Source: JAGLHV01 sp023143305 [NCBI: Clostridia bacterium]
GTDB lineage: Bacteria > CBDUZB01 > JAGLHV01
Length of the DNA stretch: 51,916 nt
Direction: 5' to 3'
Assembly (NCBI GenBank): GCA_030637025.1
Contig: DAOVVV010000019.1
Location: 1 to 51,916 of the forward strand
Positions 27,798-36,530 of the stretch are shown here, piece by piece. The translations under genes were made by a program, and so were the position numbers. Numbering within the stretch: position 1 is the first letter of the stretch; every line of letters begins with the position of its first letter. The notes beneath the pieces were generated by a model. That model was given only the letters and a program-made list of their open reading frames with translations. It had not been told where the DNA came from and did not search any database.

Positions 27798-28382
27798 TTA
27801 TTCTATTTCGAATTTTTCAATAACCAATTTACAAATTGCTTTAATTGTGGCAAAAACCCCTTTTCCTGTAGTAGCAATAGACTCAAAAGAAGGTTTTTTA
27901 TGTATATTTATCACTTCTTCCAAATGATTAAGTGTATTTATATCGGGTAAATCCCGTTTATTATATTGTATGGCACAGGGTAAAGTGTCAAAATCCAATT
28001 TATATTCTTTTAATCTATCCAACAGTTCCTTATAGCTATTTATGTTCTCCTTTAACCGCTGTTTCTGTGAATCAACAATAAAAGCAACTCCGTCTGCACC
28101 TTTTAAAATTATTTTTCGGCTCGCTTCATAATATTCCTGTCCGGGAACGGTATAAAGATGAAATCGGGTAGTAAACCCTTTTATTTTCCCTAAATCCAAA
28201 GGAAGAAAATCAAAAAATAAAGTGCGTTCCTGATCGGTCTTTAATGAAACCATTTTCCCTTTATAGGAAGGTGCTATCGATTGGTAAATATATTCCAGAT
28301 TAGTAGTCTTTCCCCCAAAGCCAGGACCGTAATACACAATTTTGAAATTAATTTCCCGTAACGCATAATTAAAGGACGCCAT
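27798..28382 (-). CDS. MglA-like small Ras-type GTPase
   Basis: This 194-residue GTPase has the P-loop YGPGFGGKTTN, the MglA-type DFLPLDLGKIKGF and switch region TVPGQEYYEASRKIILKGADG (PGQ replaces the usual DxxG Asp-containing motif, as is typical of MglA), and NKRDLP for base recognition. MglA sets cell polarity and motility direction in Myxococcus. The start overlaps the stop of the upstream roadblock gene (TAATG), so the two are coupled as in mglBA. Confidence 0.92.
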   Translation of the reverse strand: MASFNYALREINFKIVYYGPGFGGKTTNLEYIYQSIAPSYKGKMVSLKTDQERTLFFDFLPLDLGKIKGFTTRFHLYTVPGQEYYEASRKIILKGADGVAFIVDSQKQRLKENINSYKELLDRLKEYKLDFDTLPCAIQYNKRDLPDINTLNHLEEVINIHKKPSFESIATTGKGVFATIKAICKLVIEKFEIE

Positions 28383-28915
28383 TATTCTTCCTTTTTTTTC
28401 TGACCATCAGGAGTAAAATTAGAATCCGAATCAGAAAAAATAGTATCTATTAAATTAGTAGCATATTCCTTGAAATCCGATAACTCTATTTTCACTCTTT
28501 CTTCTTCTTTTTTCCCTTCTTTAATTAAAGAATTTGTTACCTTCCGGGATACTGATTTTGCATAAAATCTAACCTTTCCTACACTTCCAAGATTTTCAAA
28601 CACTACCACCATCATCGCAATAGAACCCAACAAAGAAATATGCACATGCCGTTTTTCTCCCTGTTGAAGAAGAATACTGAATTCCTGTTCTCCCAGAAGA
28701 AAGGCAACTTCTTTTGTCGCAGCAAAAGACCCTGCCACTAATGCCGCTAAAGCAGTAGTGTTAATAAAAGAAACATCCCCTCTATTGGTTATTAATTGCC
28801 CGTCTTTGGTAATAAGAATTATACATATCGCTTTAGTTTGAACTATAAAATCATCTAAAAATTTATTAATTTGTTCTACCTGAGATGAAAAAGTAATCAT
28901 TTTATGATTCTCCAT
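28382..28915 (-). CDS. Roadblock/LC7 domain protein (MglB-like)
   Basis: This 177-residue protein has a roadblock/LC7 domain over about 10-130: VEQINKFLDDFIVQTKAICIILITKDGQLI, TALAALVAGSFAATKEVAFLLG, LLQQGEKRHVHISLLGSIAMMVVVFE. Such proteins act as GTPase-activating or scaffold partners of MglA. The C-terminal tail (about 140-177) is charged. It is joined to the MglA-like gene by a one-base overlap. Confidence 0.9.
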   Translation of the reverse strand: MENHKMITFSSQVEQINKFLDDFIVQTKAICIILITKDGQLITNRGDVSFINTTALAALVAGSFAATKEVAFLLGEQEFSILLQQGEKRHVHISLLGSIAMMVVVFENLGSVGKVRFYAKSVSRKVTNSLIKEGKKEEERVKIELSDFKEYATNLIDTIFSDSDSNFTPDGQKKKEE

Positions 28916-28959
28916 TGCTTGATTTTTCTCCTTTTATATAATAAAATGAACCGCTCCGT

Positions 28960-29784
28960 TTAATTCTTAATCTGTAATATTATTTTTTTTAAAACATTCT
29001 CTGCTAAATTTACTCCCGGAGAGAGTTCATTTAAAAGACAGGACTGCAAAAGCACTGCATCACATAAAATATTTATCCAAAAAGGGAAAACAATTTTATC
29101 TTTTTTATCTAAAAATTCAAAAATTTTTTCTTTTACTTTTTCAGAAAAAATTTCCTGCCCCCCCCCGGACAATTCAAGATTTTGATTAATAAATTCTTTC
29201 ATCTCCTCAAAACTAAAAGGCTCCATGTTGTATTGCTTTGTTATCTTTTTAAACTTTTCGTTTTTTTCTATCCATTTATTAATTTCCGGTAACCCTAATA
29301 AAACAAAACTAACTATCCTTCCTCCATTTTCATCTTTTAATTCCGTTAAACGAAACAGGCTAAGAAGTGTTTTTTCTCCGGCAATATTATCACTATTATC
29401 AATTATAAAAAGTGTTCGTTTCTTTTCTGTATTATATTTCTCCTCTATAAAATCGGTAATACTTTTTATTTTTGATCCTGAACTATTAACCTGCCTTACT
29501 ATTCCTTTAGAAAGTGCCTCAAAATCAGTCTGTTCACCGGTAACAATCAGCAAAGCAGCATTATAATCATCTTCCCTTAGTAACTCTCTTAAAAGTTTTA
29601 TTCCTAAAGTGCTTTTTCCTGAACCCTTCTTTCCCGTAATTGTTAGGAAAGGAACCTTAAATTGTTTTATGGTTTCTAAGATTTCTTTTTCTATTTTATA
29701 TTTTCGTTCACTTTCATAACAAAGATTTACCTCTAAACCGGTTTCAAAAGGCAATTCTTTGAATCCAAAAAAATCTTTATACAT
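28960..29784 (-). CDS. ExeA/GspA-like AAA+ ATPase
   Basis: This 274-residue protein opens with MYKDFFGFKELPFETGLEVN, the hallmark N-terminus of ExeA-type ATPases, followed by Walker A TGKKGSGKST and Walker B RTLFIIDNSDN. ExeA with ExeB helps assemble secretin pores in the type II secretion system, and related AAA+ proteins occur in type IV pilus loci. Here no secretin is nearby. It is the first gene of the cluster, 44 bp before the roadblock gene. It lacks the peptidoglycan-binding domain of full-length ExeA. Confidence 0.85.
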   Translation of the reverse strand: MYKDFFGFKELPFETGLEVNLCYESERKYKIEKEILETIKQFKVPFLTITGKKGSGKSTLGIKLLRELLREDDYNAALLIVTGEQTDFEALSKGIVRQVNSSGSKIKSITDFIEEKYNTEKKRTLFIIDNSDNIAGEKTLLSLFRLTELKDENGGRIVSFVLLGLPEINKWIEKNEKFKKITKQYNMEPFSFEEMKEFINQNLELSGGGQEIFSEKVKEKIFEFLDKKDKIVFPFWINILCDAVLLQSCLLNELSPGVNLAENVLKKIILQIKN

Positions 29785-29989
29785 AATCCCTCAAGTATTA
29801 GTTATTACTGTATTCAAATAAATAACTATTATAATTTGCTTAAAAGAATATTTCTTTACTATTTTGAATTTAAAATTTATGGTTTGTTCCTTGAAGTTAT
29901 CTTGTTTTAGGTAGTTTTTCTATTCAGTAACAATCAATATAATATATAAAACAAAAAAAGTCAAGTTTTTTCAATTACTTCATTCCCCT

Positions 29990-31252
29990 TTAATTCTTAT
30001 CCGTTATCAATTGTTTTCTTAATAAATCAAACACAGCATCAGCTACTTCTTCTTTAATTTTTTCACGTTTCCCCACAAATCTACATTCTTTGCATTCTCT
30101 CTTTTTAGCCGAAACGAAAGCCAAATAAACCAACCCGACAGGTTTAGATAATGACCCGCCTGTTGGTCCGGCAATGCCCGTAGTTGCTAAACCTATATCT
30201 ACCTGAGCACTTTGCCTTATTCCCTCAGCCATCGATAAAGCTACTTCTTTACTAACAGCCCCAAACAGATCTAAATCTCTTTTTTTTACTTTTAACATAT
30301 TAATCTTAACTTCATTGCTATAAGCAATTATTCCTTGCTTAAAATAAACAGAACTTCCTGCAATATTAGTCATCCGGTGGGCAATCAATCCCCCGCTACA
30401 GGATTCGGCAATAGCTAAAGTTAGTTTTCTTCTATTTAAAAGTTTTCCCACAACAGCCTCTAAAGTTTCCCGATTTTCACCATAAATACTATCTCCCAGT
30501 CGCTGATAAATTTCTGATTTTATTTTAAATAAAACTTCATCTATAAGTATTTCATCTTCTCCCTGAGCAGAAATCTCTAGATCAACAATAGCACCATGTG
30601 CCCGCAAACTAAAATTTAGTCCGCCTATTTTTTTCTCTATTCGTATTAAGTCTCTAATTTTTTCTTCTACTGCTGACTCGGGCAACCCGCAAGCATGTAA
30701 CATAATAGATTTTCTGATTTTATGTTCATATCTTATTTTCAAAAAAGGTAAAACTTTTTTTTTCATCATTGGTTGCATTTCTGAAGGAGGACCGGGAAGC
30801 ATAATGATTATAGGACCTACCGTCATTTTCTTTAATTGAATAATCATTCCGGGAGCAGTTCCCGTTAAATTAGGAATTACTTTCGCTCCTTCAATGATAT
30901 AAGCCTGTTTTTCATTTTCTTGCGGCATTTCCAAGTTCCTTTTAGCAAAATGAGCCGCTATATTATGCATAACTTCTCTGTCAAATACCAACTTTAAATT
31001 GATTACTTTAGCCATTATATCCCTGGTTAAATCATCAAAAGTAGGACCTAATCCACCGGTAGTAATAATAACCTGAGACCTTTCAATTGCTTTTTTAAAA
31101 AAATCCTCCAATAATTTTTCCTTGTCTTCCACAGTACTAATTAAATTTACTTCTATCCCTATATTCGTTAATTCCCGGCTAATATAGGCACTGTTAGTAT
31201 TTAAATGCCCTCTTAACAGTTCCGTTCCGATATTGATTAGTTCTGTATGCAT
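29990..31252 (-). CDS. cinA: CinA-family protein (NMN deamidase / competence-damage protein)
   Basis: This 420-residue protein has the N-terminal MoaB/MogA-like domain (IGTELLRGHLNTNSAYIS, TTGGLGPTFDDLTRD) and the C-terminal NMN amidohydrolase-like domain (AESCSGGLIAHRMTNIAGSS, TTGIAGPTGGS, GLVYLA). Members recycle NMN in NAD metabolism. Length is normal for the two-domain family. The start ATG is at 31252, 17 bp after thiC. Confidence 0.94.
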   Translation of the reverse strand: MHTELINIGTELLRGHLNTNSAYISRELTNIGIEVNLISTVEDKEKLLEDFFKKAIERSQVIITTGGLGPTFDDLTRDIMAKVINLKLVFDREVMHNIAAHFAKRNLEMPQENEKQAYIIEGAKVIPNLTGTAPGMIIQLKKMTVGPIIIMLPGPPSEMQPMMKKKVLPFLKIRYEHKIRKSIMLHACGLPESAVEEKIRDLIRIEKKIGGLNFSLRAHGAIVDLEISAQGEDEILIDEVLFKIKSEIYQRLGDSIYGENRETLEAVVGKLLNRRKLTLAIAESCSGGLIAHRMTNIAGSSVYFKQGIIAYSNEVKINMLKVKKRDLDLFGAVSKEVALSMAEGIRQSAQVDIGLATTGIAGPTGGSLSKPVGLVYLAFVSAKKRECKECRFVGKREKIKEEVADAVFDLLRKQLITDKN

Positions 31253-31269
31253 GTTTTATATTTTACCTT

Positions 31270-32589
31270 TTACTGTAATTTTAAAACGCAAAACTCCCCG
31301 CACATAGTACATGGTTTTTCTTTTTTATTTCTTGTTTTAAGTAAAGAATTTTCTACCCTAACTTTTTTCTTGAATCTTTTCGGGTTGATACACAATTTTT
31401 TTTGGGCATCCCAATCCAGTGCCCTGCGCGCTTTGGCCATCTTAATATCCCATTCAAGACTATTTTTTACACCCTTTACTATATCAGCTGCATGAGCAGC
31501 AATGCGTGAAGCAATTACCCCCTCTTCCACATCCTTTACCGAAGGTAAAGATAAGTGTTCTGCAGGGGTAACATAACATAAAAAATCTGCTCCGTAAGAA
31601 GCCGCCATTGCTCCTCCGATTGCTGAAGTAATATGATCATACCCGGGAGCTATATCAGTAACTAAAGGACCTAAAACATAGAAAGGAGTTTCCTGACATA
31701 AACTTTTTTCTAACATTATACTAGTTTCTATCTGATTTAAGGGAACATGTCCAGGCCCTTCAATTATTACCTGAACATTTTTTCTCCTCGCTCTTTTGGC
31801 TAATTCACCTAAAATAGAAAGTTCTTCCAGTTGAGCAAAATCTAAAGAATCTGCCAAACAACCCGGACGCAAACCATCTCCTAAACTTAAGGTAACATCG
31901 TAAGTTTGTGCAATTTCCAAAATTTTATCGAACTTCTCGTAAAGAGGATTTTCGCGTTTATTAAAAAGAATCCAATTAGCCAAAAAAGCCCCCCCCCTAC
32001 TCACTATACCCATTATCCTTTTATTTTTCTTCAAAACATCTAAAACATTCCGGGTTACCCCACAATGTAAAGTCATAAAATCAACACCTTCTTTTGCCTG
32101 TGCTTCAATAACATTAAACATATCTCCTGCCGTCATATTTTTAATATCTTTTCCTTTTTCCATGGTTTTTCGTGCTACCTGATAAATAGGAACCGTTCCT
32201 AAAGGCAAGGGAGATTCTTTTAAAATCATTCTTCTAATTTCTTTTAAATTTTTTCCTGTAGACAGGTCCATTAATACATCTGCACCTACTCTGACAGCTG
32301 CTCCCAACTTCTTCTTTTCTTCGATTAAACTTCCATAATCAAAAGACGTCCCGATATTGGCATTGACTTTAGTTCTTAAGCCTTTACCTATACCTACCGG
32401 TTTAAATTTTCTGTTTTTATTTTTTCCTAATTTCAACAAAGATGTTTTTCTTAATTTATTTTGAAGAATTACTATTTTCCCCTCTTGTACACCCTTTCGA
32501 ATAAATTCCGGTGACAAACTTTCATGGTCCGCAACTATTTCCATTTCCGGCGTAATTTTTTTCTCTCCAGCTGCCTTCAACTGTATCAT
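31270..32589 (-). CDS. thiC: Phosphomethylpyrimidine synthase ThiC
   Basis: This radical-SAM enzyme of about 439 residues makes the thiamine pyrimidine. It has [58 protein letters not shown] and a C-terminal cluster [11 protein letters not shown] whose cysteine spacing (CxxCxxxC) is the short form found in archaeal and anaerobe ThiC. The start at 32589 ([13 protein letters not shown]) has AAGGAG upstream; a GTG at 32628 would add 13 residues. No TPP riboswitch motif was seen in the 166 bp upstream. Confidence 0.95.
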   Translation of the reverse strand: MIQLKAAGEKKITPEMEIVADHESLSPEFIRKGVQEGKIVILQNKLRKTSLLKLGKNKNRKFKPVGIGKGLRTKVNANIGTSFDYGSLIEEKKKLGAAVRVGADVLMDLSTGKNLKEIRRMILKESPLPLGTVPIYQVARKTMEKGKDIKNMTAGDMFNVIEAQAKEGVDFMTLHCGVTRNVLDVLKKNKRIMGIVSRGGAFLANWILFNKRENPLYEKFDKILEIAQTYDVTLSLGDGLRPGCLADSLDFAQLEELSILGELAKRARRKNVQVIIEGPGHVPLNQIETSIMLEKSLCQETPFYVLGPLVTDIAPGYDHITSAIGGAMAASYGADFLCYVTPAEHLSLPSVKDVEEGVIASRIAAHAADIVKGVKNSLEWDIKMAKARRALDWDAQKKLCINPKRFKKKVRVENSLLKTRNKKEKPCTMCGEFCVLKLQ

Positions 32590-32794
32590 TTTTCTTTTTT
32601 CTCCTTTTATATAATGTTCTTGAAACACCCTTGAATCAACTAAACCATCAAACTAAATTTTTCTTTTGCTAAATTTAAAAGCCCCTTCTTCTAAATTATC
32701 ATGTTTTTGGATTTTGTATTCTAAGGAAAAATTTCGGATTAAACTATCTATAAAACTGTGTTTTACGGCTCTTTGGAATTTTTAGCCGTTTTTC

Positions 32795-33469
32795 TCAATA
32801 AATATATACTATTCTGGCAATTATTCCTACAATAATAGCCATCCCACTCCCTACAATTATATTTTCCCGGGAATAATCTAATTGCTCTTTTATTCGGGTC
32901 TTAGCCAGAAAAAATCTCCCCATCCAGACTAAGGGAAAAAGCATCTTCCAAAAACCCGGCAAAAGTAAACAGAAAAAAATAATTGTTCTTTCTGCTATTC
33001 CATAATATTTTTCTTTTCCTTTTATACTTGTTTCGTCAAAATTTTTAAGGTAATAAATAAAAATAGTTGTAAAGTGCGTAGCAATAATATATAACGCCAA
33101 AACAATTACCCATCTCTCCCTCATTAAAGGGGCTGAAAGAACAAGAAAAAACTTCCATACTAAAAAAATAATCGAAATATGTAAAATTTGATCTACAATA
33201 AAAAACAAAACACTATCTTTTTTCCTATATTTTTTTATTACAACAATCCTCATAGTATCAATAAAAAAATGCGAAAGGGCAATAACAACAATATAAATCC
33301 AGTTATTTTCTAAAAAATTATTATACAAAAACAAACTCAGCATGAAAAAAATAAGGGTATGAACCATAACCCCAAAAATATTTTTACTTTTAACTTCGGC
33401 AATTTTATTCGTCTGCAGAGTAAAATCAGCTAATAAATGTGCTAAAATTAAACGCCAAAACAAAAACAT
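32795..33469 (-). CDS. DUF3307 family membrane protein
   Basis: This 224-residue integral membrane protein has about five to six hydrophobic spans. It carries the DUF3307 features: LILAHLLADFTLQTNKIAEVK at the N-terminus and SHFFIDTMRIVVIKKY followed by FFIVDQILH. Function of the family is unknown. It lies 61 bp downstream of the AsmA-like gene. Confidence 0.85.
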   Translation of the reverse strand: MFLFWRLILAHLLADFTLQTNKIAEVKSKNIFGVMVHTLIFFMLSLFLYNNFLENNWIYIVVIALSHFFIDTMRIVVIKKYRKKDSVLFFIVDQILHISIIFLVWKFFLVLSAPLMRERWVIVLALYIIATHFTTIFIYYLKNFDETSIKGKEKYYGIAERTIIFFCLLLPGFWKMLFPLVWMGRFFLAKTRIKEQLDYSRENIIVGSGMAIIVGIIARIVYIY

Positions 33470-33530
33470 TTTTTTTCCTTTCCTTTAATTTAAAATCAAA
33501 TTTTTTATATAATTAAATTATCTTTTATAA

Positions 33531-36200
33531 TTATTTTTTCTTCCACAAATTATCTAATAAGTCGCGTGCTTTTTCTTTAAGTATATCCTCGGGTTTTTCC
33601 TCTCCGTTTTCCCCTTTAATCTTTATTTTTTTAAATATTTCTTCCACAACTTTTTGTTTTATTACTTCTTTTGCTTTTTTAAGTTTGGGTTTAATTTTAG
33701 GATTATCATAATTTCCTTTAATGAAAAAGGTTAAAATTACACGACCGTCTTTATCGACTTCGGTATAAGCTGCCAGCTCTTTTCCTTTTCCCTTGGGCAA
33801 TTTAACATCCATCTGTAAATCCAGTTTTTCTTTAACTAAATCAATCTTTCCCTTAGAGAAAATATCCGAACTTAAAGTATAAACAAAACTTTCTTCTGTC
33901 ATTATCCCCCGGTTAAAAATATAATCTCCTTTAATTCTGTTATAAGAAATTTCTCCCCCCAGAGAATCAACATTTTTAACCAGTCCTTTTTTTTCTAATT
34001 TCTGTAATAAAAGAACCGGGGAAAGCAATGCTTTAAGCAGTTTAGACTTGGAAGCTAAAGCGGTAAGATTATATATTTTTCCTTTTCCCATAGTGACAAA
34101 AGCTTTTCCGGAAAGTTTTCCTAAATCTGCCGTAAGATTCCCAAATGTCCACTTTAACTCTATATTGTTCCCCCGATAATTACTATGGATTATTTTTCCA
34201 ACTTTAAATTTACCTCTTGTTTTAATTTTCATCCCCGGAATTTTTTTAGTACCGGAAGAAACAACTTTTTTTTCTTTTTTAGAAATTTTTTCTCCTTGAG
34301 GCAGGGGAGGAAATAAAAAGAAAATTTTATCAAAATCCAATTCTGACAAAGAACCCTCAAAAGAAATATCCGGCGACTTAAAGTTTTTCACAAAAAGCTT
34401 ATTTATTTTAAAATCAGCACCATTCATTTTAGCCGTAAATTTTTTTGTGTTAATGCTTTGTTGACTAAAATCAATGTCGGCAGTAAAATCGGTTATTTTA
34501 TTCTTTTTATACTCCGCCTGAAAATTATTTAGTTTAAAATTACCTTTGAATTTAAGTTTTTTAACATCCCCGCTTAAATCAGTCTTTATTCCCATTATCC
34601 CCTTGATTTTATATTTTGGAATTAATTCAGAAATGTCGGCAAATTTTTGTAAATTAAACTGATTGGTAAATAAATTACCAACCAGTTGCTGTTTATCAAG
34701 ATTAAATATTGCTTTTTGCATTTTTAGTTTAAAATCAGAAAATAAAAATTCTGCTGAATTTATCTTTATTTGCCTCTTATCCCGGGGTGTTTCCTGATAA
34801 TTAACTGCTAATTTAATATGCGCGGGAACCTGTTGCGTTTTTTTAAAAATATTGCTGTATTTCATTTCTACCCCGGAAAAATCCAGCATTGATTCAATAA
34901 AAATATTTTTCAAGGTACCTTTAAGTTTACTCTTTAATATGGACTTTCCAGTGAAAATAAAATCTTTAGGGAAAGGTAATTGCAAAAAATCCCTGATTTT
35001 ATCAACAGAATTTATTTGCAAATCCAAATCCAAATCTATATAGGGATTATCAAGATTATTAATTAGCCCCTTACTCTTTAACTTAAGATTGGAAAACAAG
35101 AGCTCTGCAGAGTTTACCTTCAATTGTTTTTTCTTTTCTTCTGTTTCCTTAAAATTAACTGCGAAGTTAATATTCGCCGGCATTTGCCGGGTTTTTTTAA
35201 AAAGATTCCCGTATTTTAATTCCAACCCGGAAAAATCTAAATTTGATTCAACAAAAACATCCTTTAAATTTCCCTTCACTTTCCCTTTCAAAACAGATTC
35301 TCCTTTTATTACCAACCCTTCAGGAAAAGACAAATCCAGTAATTGTTTAATTTTATCAATGGAATTCAGGTTAAATGAAAAACTAAAATCAAACAAAGGA
35401 TTATTTATGTTTTTTACCTGTCCGAAAAGATTAGCACCCATTTGGTTACTGGTAAAACTCAGTTGCTCAATATCTATTTTGACTTTGTCCAATTCTAAAT
35501 TAGACAAACTAACTTTACTCTTAAACTTAACTTTTCCATTTAATTCTTTTTTATTCAAAACAACTTTCCCTTTAAAAGAGAGATCTACCTTAAAAGGAGT
35601 TAACAAATTAGCATTTTTCACTTCTAAATTGATTTCTTCGATAGTTGTATCAAATTTATTAGTAAACTTGTCTTTGAAAGAAACCGTCCCTTTTGAAATT
35701 TTAACCTTCGAAACTAAAAAAGAAAAATCGCTTTTTTTATCTTCGACTGATTTAGACTGCTTTTTTCCCTCAATATTTTTTTCTTTTTCGGTTGAACTTT
35801 TTTCCATTAAATCACTAAAATTAAACTTTCCATCCCCTATTTGCTCCAATGCAATTTGTGGCTCAACTAATACTATTTTACTAACAACTAACTTTTTCTT
35901 TAATAAAGCCAATAAATAATATTTAACTACAAATTCTTTGGCTGATATAAAAGTCCCTTCCTGAAAAGTTGACAATTGTGAAATTTTTAATCCTTCAACG
36001 GTAATTCCTTTAAACAATCCAATACTAATTTTTTCCATCCTGACTTCCCGATTTAAAAATTCAGTTAATTGCCCTGTTAAAATTGTTTTTATTTTTTCCG
36101 GCGGAAATAAAATGCGAATTAAAACTGTTCCTGCCACCAATAGCAGTAGAATTATTGTTACTGCCCAAAACAAAATTTTTTTTATTTTCCCTTTTCTCAT
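33531..36200 (-). CDS. AsmA-like envelope protein with internal duplication
   Basis: This 889-residue protein is anchored by one N-terminal span (about 10-32). The AsmA signature follows (PEKIKTILTGQLTEFLNREVRMEKISI, then VSKIVLVEPQIALEQIGDGKFNFSDL), and the C-terminal AsmA-2-like segment runs through KGKIYNLTALASKSKLL to the end. AsmA proteins shape lipid transport between the two membranes. Residues about 266-376 and 385-495 form a clear tandem duplication (offset 118; LDFSGLELKY against LDFSGVEMKY). The C-terminus is Lys-rich. Confidence 0.85.
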   Translation of the reverse strand: MRKGKIKKILFWAVTIILLLLVAGTVLIRILFPPEKIKTILTGQLTEFLNREVRMEKISIGLFKGITVEGLKISQLSTFQEGTFISAKEFVVKYYLLALLKKKLVVSKIVLVEPQIALEQIGDGKFNFSDLMEKSSTEKEKNIEGKKQSKSVEDKKSDFSFLVSKVKISKGTVSFKDKFTNKFDTTIEEINLEVKNANLLTPFKVDLSFKGKVVLNKKELNGKVKFKSKVSLSNLELDKVKIDIEQLSFTSNQMGANLFGQVKNINNPLFDFSFSFNLNSIDKIKQLLDLSFPEGLVIKGESVLKGKVKGNLKDVFVESNLDFSGLELKYGNLFKKTRQMPANINFAVNFKETEEKKKQLKVNSAELLFSNLKLKSKGLINNLDNPYIDLDLDLQINSVDKIRDFLQLPFPKDFIFTGKSILKSKLKGTLKNIFIESMLDFSGVEMKYSNIFKKTQQVPAHIKLAVNYQETPRDKRQIKINSAEFLFSDFKLKMQKAIFNLDKQQLVGNLFTNQFNLQKFADISELIPKYKIKGIMGIKTDLSGDVKKLKFKGNFKLNNFQAEYKKNKITDFTADIDFSQQSINTKKFTAKMNGADFKINKLFVKNFKSPDISFEGSLSELDFDKIFFLFPPLPQGEKISKKEKKVVSSGTKKIPGMKIKTRGKFKVGKIIHSNYRGNNIELKWTFGNLTADLGKLSGKAFVTMGKGKIYNLTALASKSKLLKALLSPVLLLQKLEKKGLVKNVDSLGGEISYNRIKGDYIFNRGIMTEESFVYTLSSDIFSKGKIDLVKEKLDLQMDVKLPKGKGKELAAYTEVDKDGRVILTFFIKGNYDNPKIKPKLKKAKEVIKQKVVEEIFKKIKIKGENGEEKPEDILKEKARDLLDNLWKKK

Positions 36201-36530
36201 TTTTTCATCCCTTTTTTAATTTTCGTAATGCCAAAAATGTTCGACATTTAATTTATAATTTGTATAATTTATTAACGAGAATATTTGTTTAGTTTTGTGT
36301 TCCCGTCGTCCTCCCCCATTGAAAAAGAATAATATTTCCCCCTTTTTCAAAGGGGGAAATCTCTTTTCATATTTTTTCATCTAATTTTTGACATTACCTT
36401 AATTTTTATTCCTACCATTTTTACAGGATAAACCTCTCGCTTTTTATTTTATCCCCCCAGCAGATAAAATCCAGAATTTCAAAACCTATACGAACCAAAA
36501 ACCGTTAACTTTAATACTCTACTAATTTTG
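36201..36530. other. 330-bp intergenic region with palindromic repeat
   Basis: This gap lies between the PorV-OmpA gene and the downstream AsmA-like gene. It contains the perfect hairpin at 36334-36360, and a possible competing pairing of its right arm with 36313-36327 (one mismatch over 15 bp). Otherwise it is AT-rich and empty; a promoter for asmA was not evident. Confidence 0.6.
36334..36360. repeat. Perfect 12-bp hairpin of the CCCCCTTT/AAAGGGGG family
   Basis: Stem 36334-36345 pairs with 36349-36360 around a TTC loop with no mismatch. A weaker copy is at 143-166. The minus strand beyond it carries a moderate T-rich tract (ATTATTCTTTTTC), so it may double as a terminator for the PorV-OmpA gene. 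Confidence 0.6.

Noticed and set aside
32590-32794. TPP riboswitch upstream of thiC
   Set aside because: No CTGAGA or ACCTGATCTGG-like core was seen on the minus strand.
35089-35919. 276-codon open frame on the plus strand
   Set aside because: It lies wholly antisense to the AsmA-like gene, its composition is what the opposite strand gives by chance, and it has no domain-like pattern.
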